Part shown: piece after piece, positions 5,243 to 13,785 of the stretch | How positions within the stretch are numbered: the stretch's first letter is position 1 | Layout: each line of letters starts with the position of its first letter | NCBI GenBank assembly: GCA_002840275.1 | Contig: PHAB01000022.1 | Coordinates: 1-52,301, forward strand | Origin: Firmicutes bacterium HGW-Firmicutes-14 | GTDB taxonomy: Bacteria > Bacillota > Thermincolia > Thermincolales > UBA2595 | DNA length: 52,301 nt | Direction: 5' to 3' | Notes under the pieces: model-generated | Database searches by the model: none | What the model was told of the DNA's origin: nothing | What the model saw: the letters and a program-made list of their open reading frames with translations, nothing else | Program-made: the position numbers and the translations under genes

Positions 5243-7813
5243 TCATTTAAAGGTATACCATATTTCAGTCCTGTAACCTGCGGCCAGGGGTTCCCCGCCA
5301 CTTAAGCTATTTGAGGTATTATAACATCTCACGGTAACGGAGCGCCCTTCTTTCCTGAATTCCGCTTCGGTAAACACCGAACCCGGGGCAGGTATTCCGG
5401 TACTCACAACCCAGCCGTTTGCCGCCAGTTCCTGGCTGTAGAAGTTCCAGATATCACCCGGTGTAATACCTGCACGCCTGTCAGATATAACTAACTGGCC
5501 ATCTTCATAACCGGCCGGGGTAGAAGGTTCGCCTGTGAACAGAGAAGCCTCCATCGGCAGGCTCCATTCATGGCCGGCATACAGCGGTATATCGGCAGGA
5601 ACCTTATCCACAAAGTTTACATTATGCCCCTGCGTATGGCACCCGGCACAATTCAGGCTGTTTGTGGCAATTGTACGGTTGACCTCATTCAGGGAGTTTG
5701 CATGGCAGGTGTCACAGTCATAGTTCTTCCCGGCAGTGGTCGAATTGCTGAGGTGCTCTGTTGAAAGGGCCGCACGGTGACAGGTCCGGCAGTTGGTGTC
5801 AAGAGTGCTGTTATGCACAGCTTCATGGTCTGCCGAGGTGTGGCAGGCTGAACAGTCTCTGTTTTTATCAGCTATCGCCTGCTGTACCATTGGGTCGGCT
5901 GAACTGTGACAGGTGTTACAATTCAGCTGTGTACCACTGTTGCTGACCCTGTTGTGTTCCCTGGTCAGATAGATGGAATGGCAGTTATTGCATGAGCCTT
6001 TTTCTGCCTGGTGAAGCGGGAGTATATCGTGTCTTACCACATAATAGAGATCGGAGTAAAGAGGTTCGATGGGGTCTAATCCCGTGTTTATCATGTTCTT
6101 AACCCAGTAGAAGTGATATGCCGGGTAAGATGACGGCACCCATCCGCCGTTATTGGCAGAGTGACAGTACAGGCAGTCCTGTCCGGCAGCAATAGATGGG
6201 TCATCTGCTCCGGGGATGTAAACTCCATCATCATTATAGCCGGCAGCATAATTATTATGACAGTATCCACAGGTCTGTTCTTTATAAGTATAATGGCAGT
6301 GGGAACACCTGTTGCTGTAGAAATGGGTAGGATTCGGCTGGGTTACACTGACACCCAGCGGGCCTTCCGAGTGCTCATATTTGTCGTATTCGTTAAGGGC
6401 ATGGCAGCTTCCACAGGATTGGGCATCTACTGCCATATCCCCCTTACTGTTTATGTAGAATTTCCAGGTAGCTGTGGCGGTATTACCAACGATATCCGCT
6501 GCTGATAATGATACATTATGAAATGAATCATCCGCCAGGGCGCCGGAAACGAAGGATACTGTGACTTCTCCTCCCGCCTCGCTGATAACAGGTATAACCT
6601 GTTTACCGTCGACCAGAAGCCTGATGCTGGCCAGGTCTACCGCCGGACCGTTGGGATCGGAGATAACCGCTCCGATGGCAGGAGTCCTGGTACTCAGGGT
6701 GCTTCCGGTTTTTGGCTCTAAACCTGAGATAACCGGTTTCTGGGCTACCGTGAAGGTCCATGACCCGCTGGCCAAATTTCCCAGGGAATCACCGGTGGTC
6801 ACTGAAAGCTCATAAGCCCCGTCATCCAGGGAAGCCGGGCTGTAAACCAGGGTCCCTTCATTATAACTGTCAACAGCATAATAAGAATCCAAACCGGTAC
6901 AGGTATCCTGTTCCCAGTGGCCTTTATAAGTAAAGACTGCATCTACGGGCTGGCCGTTGACCTGCATGACATTACCCGTTTCATTTATCCTGACATTGGA
7001 TTTTATATTGACTGTAATGACCGGATTATGGATGTCAAAGATTTGGCCCTCATCCGCAAATGTCAGCGGCGGGCTTCCGGCCTGGACGGTGAAACTCCAG
7101 GATACAGACCCCTCGTTTCCGGCCATGTCTTTTGCGCTGGCATATATTGTATGATTGCCGTCTGCCAGGCCCGGCGCCGGAACATTATATGATATTGAGC
7201 CTGTCGCCGGGTCATAAGTAAAGTCCACCAGGCTGAACGGGTCATCGATGGCCAGTCTTATGGATTGGGCATCTACCTGGCTGTTATCTGATACCTTGAC
7301 AAAAATAAGATTATTTACTATTGCAGTACTACCGTTTGGCGGAGACATGTCCGCAAAAACAGGCGGTGCAGCTATGTTGACCGTCCATGACTTTACCAGG
7401 GAGTTGCCCAGCCGGTCAGTCAGCATGACTTCAATATTCTGCGGGCCTTCCTGCAGCCCTGAAGCCGTCCCGGTGATTGTCACCTGGTCATAGCGTTCAA
7501 CAACCCAGTATTTTTGACCGGTACATGTATCCACTTCCCAGTGTCCCGGGAAATTCAGTTTTGAACTGATAAGGTTATTATTTACCTTGATATAGTAATT
7601 TTGGCTTGAAATCAGATTAGGGTCGGTTGCGGTAAGTGAGATTGGTATATCAGGTGAGTTTATTGTTTCCCCTTCTGCCGGGCTGAATGCTGTAACAGTG
7701 GGTGCGGATGTTTCAACTGCGGTGCCCGCTGATGCAATCATAACCGTTAATATGCTTACCAGAAGAATTATTAAGGGTATAGACCTTGGTTTTAACAGCT
7801 TAATCAGTGTCAA
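5243..7813 (-). CDS. Secreted ten-haem c-type cytochrome with Ig-like N-terminal domains
   Basis: The 856-residue protein starts with a signal anchor (IPLIILLVSILTVMIASAG). It then has about four immunoglobulin/cadherin-like repeats (to about residue 465), each with phrases such as SPPNGSTAIV and LADGNHTIYASAKD. After these come ten CXXCH haem motifs: CGSCH, CSHCH, CGYCH, CLYCH, CNNCH, CNTCH, CSACH, CRTCH, CDTCH and CAGCH. A roughly 100-residue beta-rich tail follows. Such proteins carry electrons across or along the cell surface, for example to metals, electrodes or partner cells. A TTG at 7813 is chosen: the promoter places transcription start near 7830, leaving an ATG at 7828 with no leader, while GGGAGAGG lies in front of the TTG. 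It interrupts the imuB/dnaE2 locus. Confidence 0.88.
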   Translation of the reverse strand: MTLIKLLKPRSIPLIILLVSILTVMIASAGTAVETSAPTVTAFSPAEGETINSPDIPISLTATDPNLISSQNYYIKVNNNLISSKLNFPGHWEVDTCTGQKYWVVERYDQVTITGTASGLQEGPQNIEVMLTDRLGNSLVKSWTVNIAAPPVFADMSPPNGSTAIVNNLIFVKVSDNSQVDAQSIRLAIDDPFSLVDFTYDPATGSISYNVPAPGLADGNHTIYASAKDMAGNEGSVSWSFTVQAGSPPLTFADEGQIFDIHNPVITVNIKSNVRINETGNVMQVNGQPVDAVFTYKGHWEQDTCTGLDSYYAVDSYNEGTLVYSPASLDDGAYELSVTTGDSLGNLASGSWTFTVAQKPVISGLEPKTGSTLSTRTPAIGAVISDPNGPAVDLASIRLLVDGKQVIPVISEAGGEVTVSFVSGALADDSFHNVSLSAADIVGNTATATWKFYINSKGDMAVDAQSCGSCHALNEYDKYEHSEGPLGVSVTQPNPTHFYSNRCSHCHYTYKEQTCGYCHNNYAAGYNDDGVYIPGADDPSIAAGQDCLYCHSANNGGWVPSSYPAYHFYWVKNMINTGLDPIEPLYSDLYYVVRHDILPLHQAEKGSCNNCHSIYLTREHNRVSNSGTQLNCNTCHSSADPMVQQAIADKNRDCSACHTSADHEAVHNSTLDTNCRTCHRAALSTEHLSNSTTAGKNYDCDTCHANSLNEVNRTIATNSLNCAGCHTQGHNVNFVDKVPADIPLYAGHEWSLPMEASLFTGEPSTPAGYEDGQLVISDRRAGITPGDIWNFYSQELAANGWVVSTGIPAPGSVFTEAEFRKEGRSVTVRCYNTSNSLSGGEPLAAGYRTEIWYTFK

Positions 7814-7836
7814 TCCCCCCTCTCCCATATAATAAC

Positions 7837-7865
7837 ATTATAGCAAAAATACATGTTTTTAACAA
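7837..7865 (-). promoter_or_regulatory. Sigma-A promoter of the cytochrome gene
   Basis: On the minus strand TTGTTA (7865-7860) and TATAAT (7842-7837) are 17 bp apart. Transcription would begin close to 7830. It lies in the short divergent region shared with the DUF6504-dnaE2 pair, where an inverted repeat TACGG (7883-7887)/CCGTA (7898-7902) might be an operator. No LexA box was found in this region. Confidence 0.7.
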
Positions 7866-7941
7866 TGAATTCTAGTTATCATTACGGCCCGTAAGTACCG
7901 TATTTTATCCAATTTAAGGATCGGTATAAGGAGGATTGCAG

Positions 7942-8190
7942 ATGGCGAAATTCATAAACAAAGCAACTGAAATCAGGTGTGACAGTAAAGGCAACCCTTT
8001 CGCCTTCCTCTTCAATAAAAAATGGTTCCGGGTAAACCATGTCCTGGAAATCTGGAAGGATACCGGCACCTGGTGGGACGGTGAGCCTGAAAAAACCTTT
8101 TTCCGGGTGGAAACCACAGGGGGCAGCCTTTATGAACTTTATACAGATGACACGGGTGGCAGATGGTTTTTATACAGGATTTATGACTGA
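7942..8190 (+). CDS. DUF6504-like small protein of the mutasome locus
   Basis: The 82-residue protein keeps the pattern I associate with DUF6504: PFAFLFNKKWFRVNHVLE, then WWDGE, FFRVETTGGSLYEL and a C-terminal GRWFLYRIYD. In Actinobacteria this small domain lies beside imuB and dnaE2, which matches the setting here. Its biochemical role is unknown; a mutasome accessory role is inferred. It has no signal peptide or membrane span. The ATG at 7942 is supported by AAGGAGG (7928-7934), and the gene ends 15 bp before dnaE2, so the two are surely co-transcribed. Confidence 0.7.
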   Translation: MAKFINKATEIRCDSKGNPFAFLFNKKWFRVNHVLEIWKDTGTWWDGEPEKTFFRVETTGGSLYELYTDDTGGRWFLYRIYD

Positions 8191-8205
8191 CAGGAGGAGA
8201 TTACG

Positions 8206-11200
8206 ATGAGCTTTGTCCATCTTCACATCCATTCTCCCTTTTCTTTCCTTGACGGCGCCGGCAGGATTGAGGAAATGGTGGCGGCTGCCGCTGATATGGA
8301 TATGCCTGCCCTGGCCTTAACCGATCACAACAACCTCTGTGCCGCCGTACATTTTAACAAACTGGCCCTGAAAGCCGGCATAAAGCCCATCACAGGTGTT
8401 GAGCTGACTCTGGAAGATGGCTCCCACCTGACCCTGCTGGCCAAAAACCCCCTGGGTTATTCAAATCTATGCCGGATTATCACCACAGCTCACCTGGGCA
8501 GCCCCCGTACTGCCCCCAGGGCCCGGTACGAAACCCTCAGCTCCTGTAATGAAGGATTAATAGCCCTGTCGGGCTGCCGCAGGGGTAAAATACCCGGCCT
8601 CATACTGGATGGAAAGTATTCTGCAGCCGAGGAATCTGCCGTGGGGCTTGTCAATGTATTCGGCAAAGATAATTTTTTTATTGAGCTGCACAATGATTTC
8701 CTGCCGGGAAACAGGTCCCTCAACCGGTCCCTGGCAGAACTGGCCGGCAGGCTGGGGCTGGAGACGGCAGCCGCCAACAATGTACATTATACCGGTAAAG
8801 AACAATTTAAAATCCATGACCTTCTTACATGTATAAGGACCCTGACCAGACTTGACGATATCCACCCTGAACGGCGTCTGAATGCTGAGAACTACCTTAA
8901 GACAGCAGGTGAAATGAAAGAAATCTTCTGTGACTATCCCCGGGCCGTGGCAAACACATTAATGATAGGAGAAATGTGCGAACCTGCTCTTGCAGCCGGT
9001 GACCGGCTGTTTCCGGCTTTTACAGACCTCCCGCCGGGCGAAACAGCGGCAGGCTTCCTCAGATACCTTACTTTCGAAGGCGCCGGTCAACGCTACCGCT
9101 GCCTGACCCAAAATATAATCAGCCGCTTGGAACACGAACTTGATATCATATGCCGGCTGGGATTTGAAGATTACTTCCTCCTGGTATGGGATGCGGTAAA
9201 TTTCGCCCGGAGAGAAAAAATCAGGTATGCCGGCAGGGGTTCCGCGGCAGATTCAGCAGTTGCCTACTGTCTTTATATCACTGAGGTCGATTCAATTGCC
9301 AGGGGCCTTCTTTTTGAACGTTTCATGAGCCTGGAACGCGCCCAGAAGCCGGATATCGATATAGATTTCGATTCCCGCTACAGGGACAGGGTATCGGCAT
9401 ACCTCTACCGGAAATATGGTTCGGACCGGGTAGCCACCGTTTGTACCTATAACACCTTCAGAGCCCGCTCTGCCTTCCGGGACCTGGCCAAAGCCATGGA
9501 TTTCCCCATCGGGGAGATTGACCGCCTGGCCAAAAGGCTTCCGTATATCCATTCAGACCAGATTGACCTGGCTGTGGAACGTTTTCCTGAACTCAGGGAA
9601 AGCGGGATAGATGCCCCCAGGTTTAGGGAACTGTTGGGCTGCTGTGCCGCTGTTTCGGGCTTTCCGCGGTTTATCGGGACCCACCTGGGAGGCATTGTTA
9701 TCAGCCGTCAGCCCCTGGCTTCTGTAGTCCCTCTCCAGGAAGCCACCAAGGGCGTCGTGGTCACCCAGTATGACAAGGAATTCATCGAAGACCTGGGGCT
9801 GATCAAGCTGGACCTGCTGTCCTTAAGGACCATGGCAGCCATCGAAGATGCCGCCCTGACTATCAGGGAGACAGTCAGTGAATTCGATTATGATGCCATT
9901 CCGATGAATGATAGTGCAACCTTCGAAATGATAAACAAAGGGGAGACCGCAGGTGTTTTCCAACTGGAAAGTCCGGCCCAGCGCAGCCTGCAGAGCCGGT
10001 TTAAAGCATCAGGGATAGAAGACATCATCGCCAGTGTGGCCCTCATCAGGCCGGGCCCCATCAAGGGAAACATGGTCGAGCCGTTTATCGCCAGGCGCCA
10101 GGGACAGGAACCGGTAACATACCTCCACCCCAAATTAAAACCTATCCTGGAAAAAACATATGGTGTCGTCTTATTCCAGGAACAGGTCATCGAAATTGCT
10201 ACAGTTATTGCCGGGTTCACACCCGGAGAAGCTGACCGCCTGCGCCGGGTTATGACCCATGCCCGCTCCCACCGGGAAATGGCGGACATCGGAGCGGAAT
10301 TTATCAGGAAGGCTGTTGCCAACGGTACCGGAAGTGAAATAGCTGAAACTATTTTTTCATATATAATGGGTTATGCCAGCTATGGGTTCTGTGAGGCCCA
10401 TGCCGCAGCGTTTGCCACCACGGCATACAGGACAGCCTACATGATCAGGCACTACCCGGCCCATTTTTTCGCCGCATTACTGAGCCACCAGCCTATGGGT
10501 TTTTACGACCCCAATACCCTGTGTGTGGAAGCGAGGAGGAGGGGGGTAACCGTCCTCCCCCCTGACATCAATCTAAGCGGCAGCTATTTTACCGTGGAAA
10601 ACAATTCTCTCCGGATATCCCTCCGGCAAATCAAAGGTGTCAAAGAAAATACCCTGGAGCGGATCCTAACGGCCAGGAAAGACGGCCCTTTTACCTCCTT
10701 TGAAGATTTCCTCTGCCGCACCACTGTAGATAAGGATGTCCTGGTCAACATGATTTCATGCGGCGGATTTGACAATCTTCACCCCAGCCGCCGGCAGCTC
10801 ATCTGGGCCGTATCAACCGCAGCCATACCAACTGCGATTTCCGGCAGTGCATGCTCAACCACAACCGGTCCGACTACAGCCGGTTCACTGGCCGGTCTAA
10901 CTACAGCCGGATCAATTACCGGCGCCATGGCAGCCCTGCCTGATATTCCGGACTTCACCTCCAGGGAAAAATTCAATATGGAATATGAAATGCTCGGTAT
11001 TGATATCCACCGGCACTATATGAGTTACCTTCGCAGCAGGCTGGACAGCCGGGGGGTTGTCAGCAGCAGGAACCTGCGGAAAGCAAAAGAAGGCAGCCTT
11101 ATAACCACCGCCGGTCTACCTATACGACCACACCGGCCGCCAACCAGGACCGGGAAGGTTGCTGCCTTTTTCTCTCTCGAGGATGAATTTGGCCTTACAG

Positions 11201-11349
11201 ATGTCACGGTTTTTGAAAAGACATACCAGAAATACGGGGCCCTGCTTTTCACGAAACCTGTTCCTCCCCTGCAGGTATCAGGAATCTTACAGCATCGGGG
11301 CAACGGCTTTTCCATTATTGCCCGTAGAATAGCTAAGCTGGCACCCTAA
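8206..11349 (+). CDS. dnaE2: Error-prone DNA polymerase III alpha subunit, DnaE2/ImuC type
   Basis: The 1047-residue protein has an N-terminal PHP domain (HLHIHSPFSFLDG, ALTDHNNLCAAV, TGVELTL), the DnaE palm with GRGSAADSAVAY and the metal-binding PDIDIDFD, then fingers and helix-hairpin-helix parts (FEMINKGETAGVFQLES, RPGPIKGN, GVVLFQEQV). It ends with an OB fold (GLPIRPHRPPTRTGKVAAFF). Length near 1,050 residues, the PHP start and the company of imuB and DUF6504 favour the error-prone DnaE2 class over the replicative enzyme. No clear C-terminal clamp motif is present, in line with recruitment through ImuB. A Thr/Gly/Ala-rich linker near residues 865-910 is coded by degenerate repeats. The start has GGAGGAG upstream. 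Confidence 0.88.
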   Translation: MSFVHLHIHSPFSFLDGAGRIEEMVAAAADMDMPALALTDHNNLCAAVHFNKLALKAGIKPITGVELTLEDGSHLTLLAKNPLGYSNLCRIITTAHLGSPRTAPRARYETLSSCNEGLIALSGCRRGKIPGLILDGKYSAAEESAVGLVNVFGKDNFFIELHNDFLPGNRSLNRSLAELAGRLGLETAAANNVHYTGKEQFKIHDLLTCIRTLTRLDDIHPERRLNAENYLKTAGEMKEIFCDYPRAVANTLMIGEMCEPALAAGDRLFPAFTDLPPGETAAGFLRYLTFEGAGQRYRCLTQNIISRLEHELDIICRLGFEDYFLLVWDAVNFARREKIRYAGRGSAADSAVAYCLYITEVDSIARGLLFERFMSLERAQKPDIDIDFDSRYRDRVSAYLYRKYGSDRVATVCTYNTFRARSAFRDLAKAMDFPIGEIDRLAKRLPYIHSDQIDLAVERFPELRESGIDAPRFRELLGCCAAVSGFPRFIGTHLGGIVISRQPLASVVPLQEATKGVVVTQYDKEFIEDLGLIKLDLLSLRTMAAIEDAALTIRETVSEFDYDAIPMNDSATFEMINKGETAGVFQLESPAQRSLQSRFKASGIEDIIASVALIRPGPIKGNMVEPFIARRQGQEPVTYLHPKLKPILEKTYGVVLFQEQVIEIATVIAGFTPGEADRLRRVMTHARSHREMADIGAEFIRKAVANGTGSEIAETIFSYIMGYASYGFCEAHAAAFATTAYRTAYMIRHYPAHFFAALLSHQPMGFYDPNTLCVEARRRGVTVLPPDINLSGSYFTVENNSLRISLRQIKGVKENTLERILTARKDGPFTSFEDFLCRTTVDKDVLVNMISCGGFDNLHPSRRQLIWAVSTAAIPTAISGSACSTTTGPTTAGSLAGLTTAGSITGAMAALPDIPDFTSREKFNMEYEMLGIDIHRHYMSYLRSRLDSRGVVSSRNLRKAKEGSLITTAGLPIRPHRPPTRTGKVAAFFSLEDEFGLTDVTVFEKTYQKYGALLFTKPVPPLQVSGILQHRGNGFSIIARRIAKLAP

Positions 11350-11514
11350 CCTTCTATCCATCTCTGGAACCATTAATTGCCTATTTTGACCGTTCATTCC
11401 CCTTTTTCGACCGTTCGCCCTCGCTTTTATCCCGTTCACCCGGTGATTGTATATAATCCTAACATGTATGTGCTACCATATTACAGGAAGTGTATGCTTT
11501 TGTTTACATAACTA

Positions 11515-11569
11515 AGAGGAGGTGAACATTTCAACAGAAGAACGGTTTTTTGAGGCATCAGCCCTGTGA
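11515..11569 (+). other. Strong ribosome site with a short possible leader peptide before the acetate transporter
   Basis: The region 11350-11613 holds no recognisable gene. It does contain a very strong site, AGAGGAGGTGA (11515-11525), about 90 bases before the real start of the transporter. From a GTG at 11522, or an ATT at 11528, a 13- to 15-codon frame ends at TGA (11567-11569). A TATAAT at 11452-11457 is a possible -10 box with a poor -35. GACCGTTC occurs at 11389 and 11409, a 20-bp direct repeat that could bind a regulator. Translation of the leader is unproven. Confidence 0.35.
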
Positions 11570-11613
11570 GGCATCCAGCCCAATCCGATTATACCTTGGG
11601 GGGAGATGTAACG

Positions 11614-12252
11614 ATGTCTGAAGACAAAAATTTAAGTGCTATAGCTGACCCGGGGCCTCTCGGCCTGGCGGGATTCGCCATGACAACATTCGTTCTCAGT
11701 ATGATAAATGCAAAACTTGTACCCGGCACAATCCACTCAACTTTTCTGACACTGGCCTTATTCTACGGCGGGCTGGCCCAAATGCTGGCCGGGATGTGGG
11801 AATTCAAAAAGAACAACACCTTCGGGGCCACAGCCTTTACTTCTTACGGCGCCTTCTGGCTGGCCCTTGCATCTATCGTCCTTTTTGAAGAACTGGGATT
11901 GATAGACTTCGGCCCTGACAGGAATATTGCCATAGGCCTTTTCCTGGTGGCATGGACAGTATTCACCTTTTACATGTGGATAGGCTCCCTTAAGACTAAT
12001 AATGCCCTCGTATTTATTTTTACCACTTTGGTTATCACCTATGTCTTGCTTGATCTGGCTGAATTTAATATTATTTCAAGCAGTGTACCGGGCGGGATAA
12101 TGGGACTCATCTGTGCTGCAGGCGCATGGTATACATCGGCAGCAGGTATCATCAACTCTGTCCACGGCAGGGTTGTACTGCCGGTAGGCCCACGGACCTC
12201 TAAGGCAAGCCGCTCTCCGGCTGTCAAAATAAGCATGAAAGCAAAGGGCTAA
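11614..12252 (+). CDS. satP: GPR1/FUN34/YaaH family acetate/succinate transporter
   Basis: The 212-residue protein has the family's signature region ADPGPLGLAGFAMTT near residue 12 (the usual form is NPAPLGL). It continues with six hydrophobic segments, including LFYGGLAQMLAGMWEFKKNN and the FGATAFTSYGAFWLA stretch. Members form hexameric channels that carry acetate, succinate or related small acids with protons. The ATG at 11614 is chosen for its GGGGGGAG site and the match to the family N-terminus; an earlier in-frame CTG codon is not credible. In an acetogen-like cell it could take up or release acetate. Gene symbol follows the E. coli name; substrate is not proven. Confidence 0.87.
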   Translation: MSEDKNLSAIADPGPLGLAGFAMTTFVLSMINAKLVPGTIHSTFLTLALFYGGLAQMLAGMWEFKKNNTFGATAFTSYGAFWLALASIVLFEELGLIDFGPDRNIAIGLFLVAWTVFTFYMWIGSLKTNNALVFIFTTLVITYVLLDLAEFNIISSSVPGGIMGLICAAGAWYTSAAGIINSVHGRVVLPVGPRTSKASRSPAVKISMKAKG

Positions 12253-12282
12253 AAGCTCTATTAAAACCAAATAGATACACTA

Positions 12283-12329
12283 AAAACGGTCAAATGCTCC
12301 GGCTTCCGGAAAATTTGACCGTTTTTTTT
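12283..12329. terminator. Bidirectional rho-independent terminator
   Basis: AAACGGTCAAAT (12284-12295) pairs with ATTTGACCGTTT (12312-12323 region), followed by a T-run on the plus strand and preceded by an A-run, so it serves both convergent units. The stem contains the GACCGT word also repeated upstream of the transporter. Confidence 0.88.
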
Positions 12330-12354
12330 ACCCATTTTGCGGCTTCAAAAATAA

Positions 12355-13101
12355 TTAATATATCTGGCTCAAAAAGGCCTGGGTCCTCTCGTTCTGCGGA
12401 CTGTTGAACACTTCCTCCGGCGGCCCTTCCTCTACTATTTTGGCGTCATCCATGAAAATAACCCTGTCTGCCACCTCGCGGGCAAACCCCATTTCATGGG
12501 TGACAACCACCATTGTCATGCCCTCCCTGGCCAGTTCCTTCATGACTCCCAGTACCTCGCCAACCAGTTCGGGGTCCAAAGCAGATGTCGGTTCATCAAA
12601 AAGCATAACCTTGGGTTTCATGGCCAGGGCGCGGGCAATAGCCACCCTCTGCTTCTGTCCCCCGGAAAGCATGGCGGGGTACTCATCTTTTTTGTCCAAA
12701 AGCCCTACCTTTTCCAGCAGTTCTTCTGATAAAAGCACTGCTTCCTGTTTTTTCATCTTCCTGACCTGGATGGGACCCTCAATAACATTTCCCAGTACCG
12801 TCATATGGGGGAAAAGGTTAAAATGCTGGAAAACCATGCCGACTTCCTGGCGCATCCTGTTGATTGTCTTTTCCTTGCGTTCAATGAGCCGGCCGTCTAT
12901 TGTCACATCACCCGCATTGCTTTTTTCCAGAAAGTTTATACAGCGCAGGAGAGTGCTCTTCCCCGAACCGCTCGGTCCAATGACAACCACCACTTCCCCT
13001 TCGGCAACAGTCAGACTGATATCCTTAAGGACTTCCAATTCACCAAAACTCTTATATAATCCGGCTACTTCCACCATTTTCCGTTCACTTCTCTTGTTCA
13101 A
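12355..13101 (-). CDS. glnQ: Polar amino-acid ABC transporter, ATP-binding protein
   Basis: The 248-residue ATPase has Walker [11 protein letters not shown]-loop [17 protein letters not shown], signature [15 protein letters not shown], Walker [17 protein letters not shown] and the H-loop [13 protein letters not shown]. This pattern is typical of the GlnQ/HisP/ArtP group. It energises uptake with the permease encoded 6 bp upstream. The TTG start at 13101 has GGGGTGA, which overlaps the permease stop, 6 bases before it. An internal ATG nine codons in is the alternative. The symbol marks the family; the substrate is not known. Confidence 0.9.
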   Translation of the reverse strand: MNKRSERKMVEVAGLYKSFGELEVLKDISLTVAEGEVVVVIGPSGSGKSTLLRCINFLEKSNAGDVTIDGRLIERKEKTINRMRQEVGMVFQHFNLFPHMTVLGNVIEGPIQVRKMKKQEAVLLSEELLEKVGLLDKKDEYPAMLSGGQKQRVAIARALAMKPKVMLFDEPTSALDPELVGEVLGVMKELAREGMTMVVVTHEMGFAREVADRVIFMDDAKIVEEGPPEEVFNSPQNERTQAFLSQIY

Positions 13102-13107
13102 TTAATT

Positions 13108-13770
13108 TCACCCCAATCTGTCACTGACAGCCATCCTGCGTTCCAGCCTGTGGACCAGATATCCCAGGGCCGTGGTAATTATCAGGTAATAGATGCCGGC
13201 AATAATCAGGTATTCCATGGGCCTGAACGTCGAGGACCCCAGCTGCTGTGATTTTAACAGCAATTCCCGGACAGCTATGGTACTGGCCAGGGAAGAATCC
13301 TTCGTGGCAATGATGAACTGGTTGCCCAGCGGCGGGACCGCCCTTTTAACAGCCTGGGGAAGGATTATGCGCCTCATGGCCTGGAACCCGGTCATCCCCA
13401 GGGACCTTGCCGCTTCCATCTGCCCTATATCTATCGACTTTATCGCCCCCCGGAATATTTCGGATATATAAGCGCCATTATGAAGGCCGAACGCTATCAC
13501 CGCCGAGGGGTACGGGTCAAGCCTTACTAACCCCACCATACCGTAATAAACGATAAAAAGCTGGAGAAGGATTGGTGTGCCCCTGATTACGGTAATATAC
13601 AGGGTTGAGGGAAGATAAAACACCTTTAGTTTTGACAGCCTGCAGAAACTGGTCAGCAGGCCTATCACTGTGCCAAAAAGAATAGAAGCAGCCGTTATCT
13701 TAAGAGTTTCTATTGCTGCAGGCACAAAAATCGGGAATTTTTCCACTACTACAGAAAAATCATATACCAA
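13108..13770 (-). CDS. Polar amino-acid ABC transporter, permease (HisM/GlnP family)
   Basis: The 220-residue integral membrane protein carries the HEQRP family features: IETLKITAASILFGTVIGLL at the N-terminus, the RGTPILLQLFIVYYG motif and an EAA loop (EAARSLGMTGFQAMRRIILPQA). About five membrane spans are visible. It probably works as a homodimer with the ATPase and the binding protein of the same operon. The TTG start at 13770 follows a GGAGGG site by 7 bases. It ends just before the ATPase gene and starts 15 bp after the binding-protein gene. Confidence 0.88.
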   Translation of the reverse strand: MVYDFSVVVEKFPIFVPAAIETLKITAASILFGTVIGLLTSFCRLSKLKVFYLPSTLYITVIRGTPILLQLFIVYYGMVGLVRLDPYPSAVIAFGLHNGAYISEIFRGAIKSIDIGQMEAARSLGMTGFQAMRRIILPQAVKRAVPPLGNQFIIATKDSSLASTIAVRELLLKSQQLGSSTFRPMEYLIIAGIYYLIITTALGYLVHRLERRMAVSDRLG

Positions 13771-13785
13771 ATAAAGTCCCTCCGA

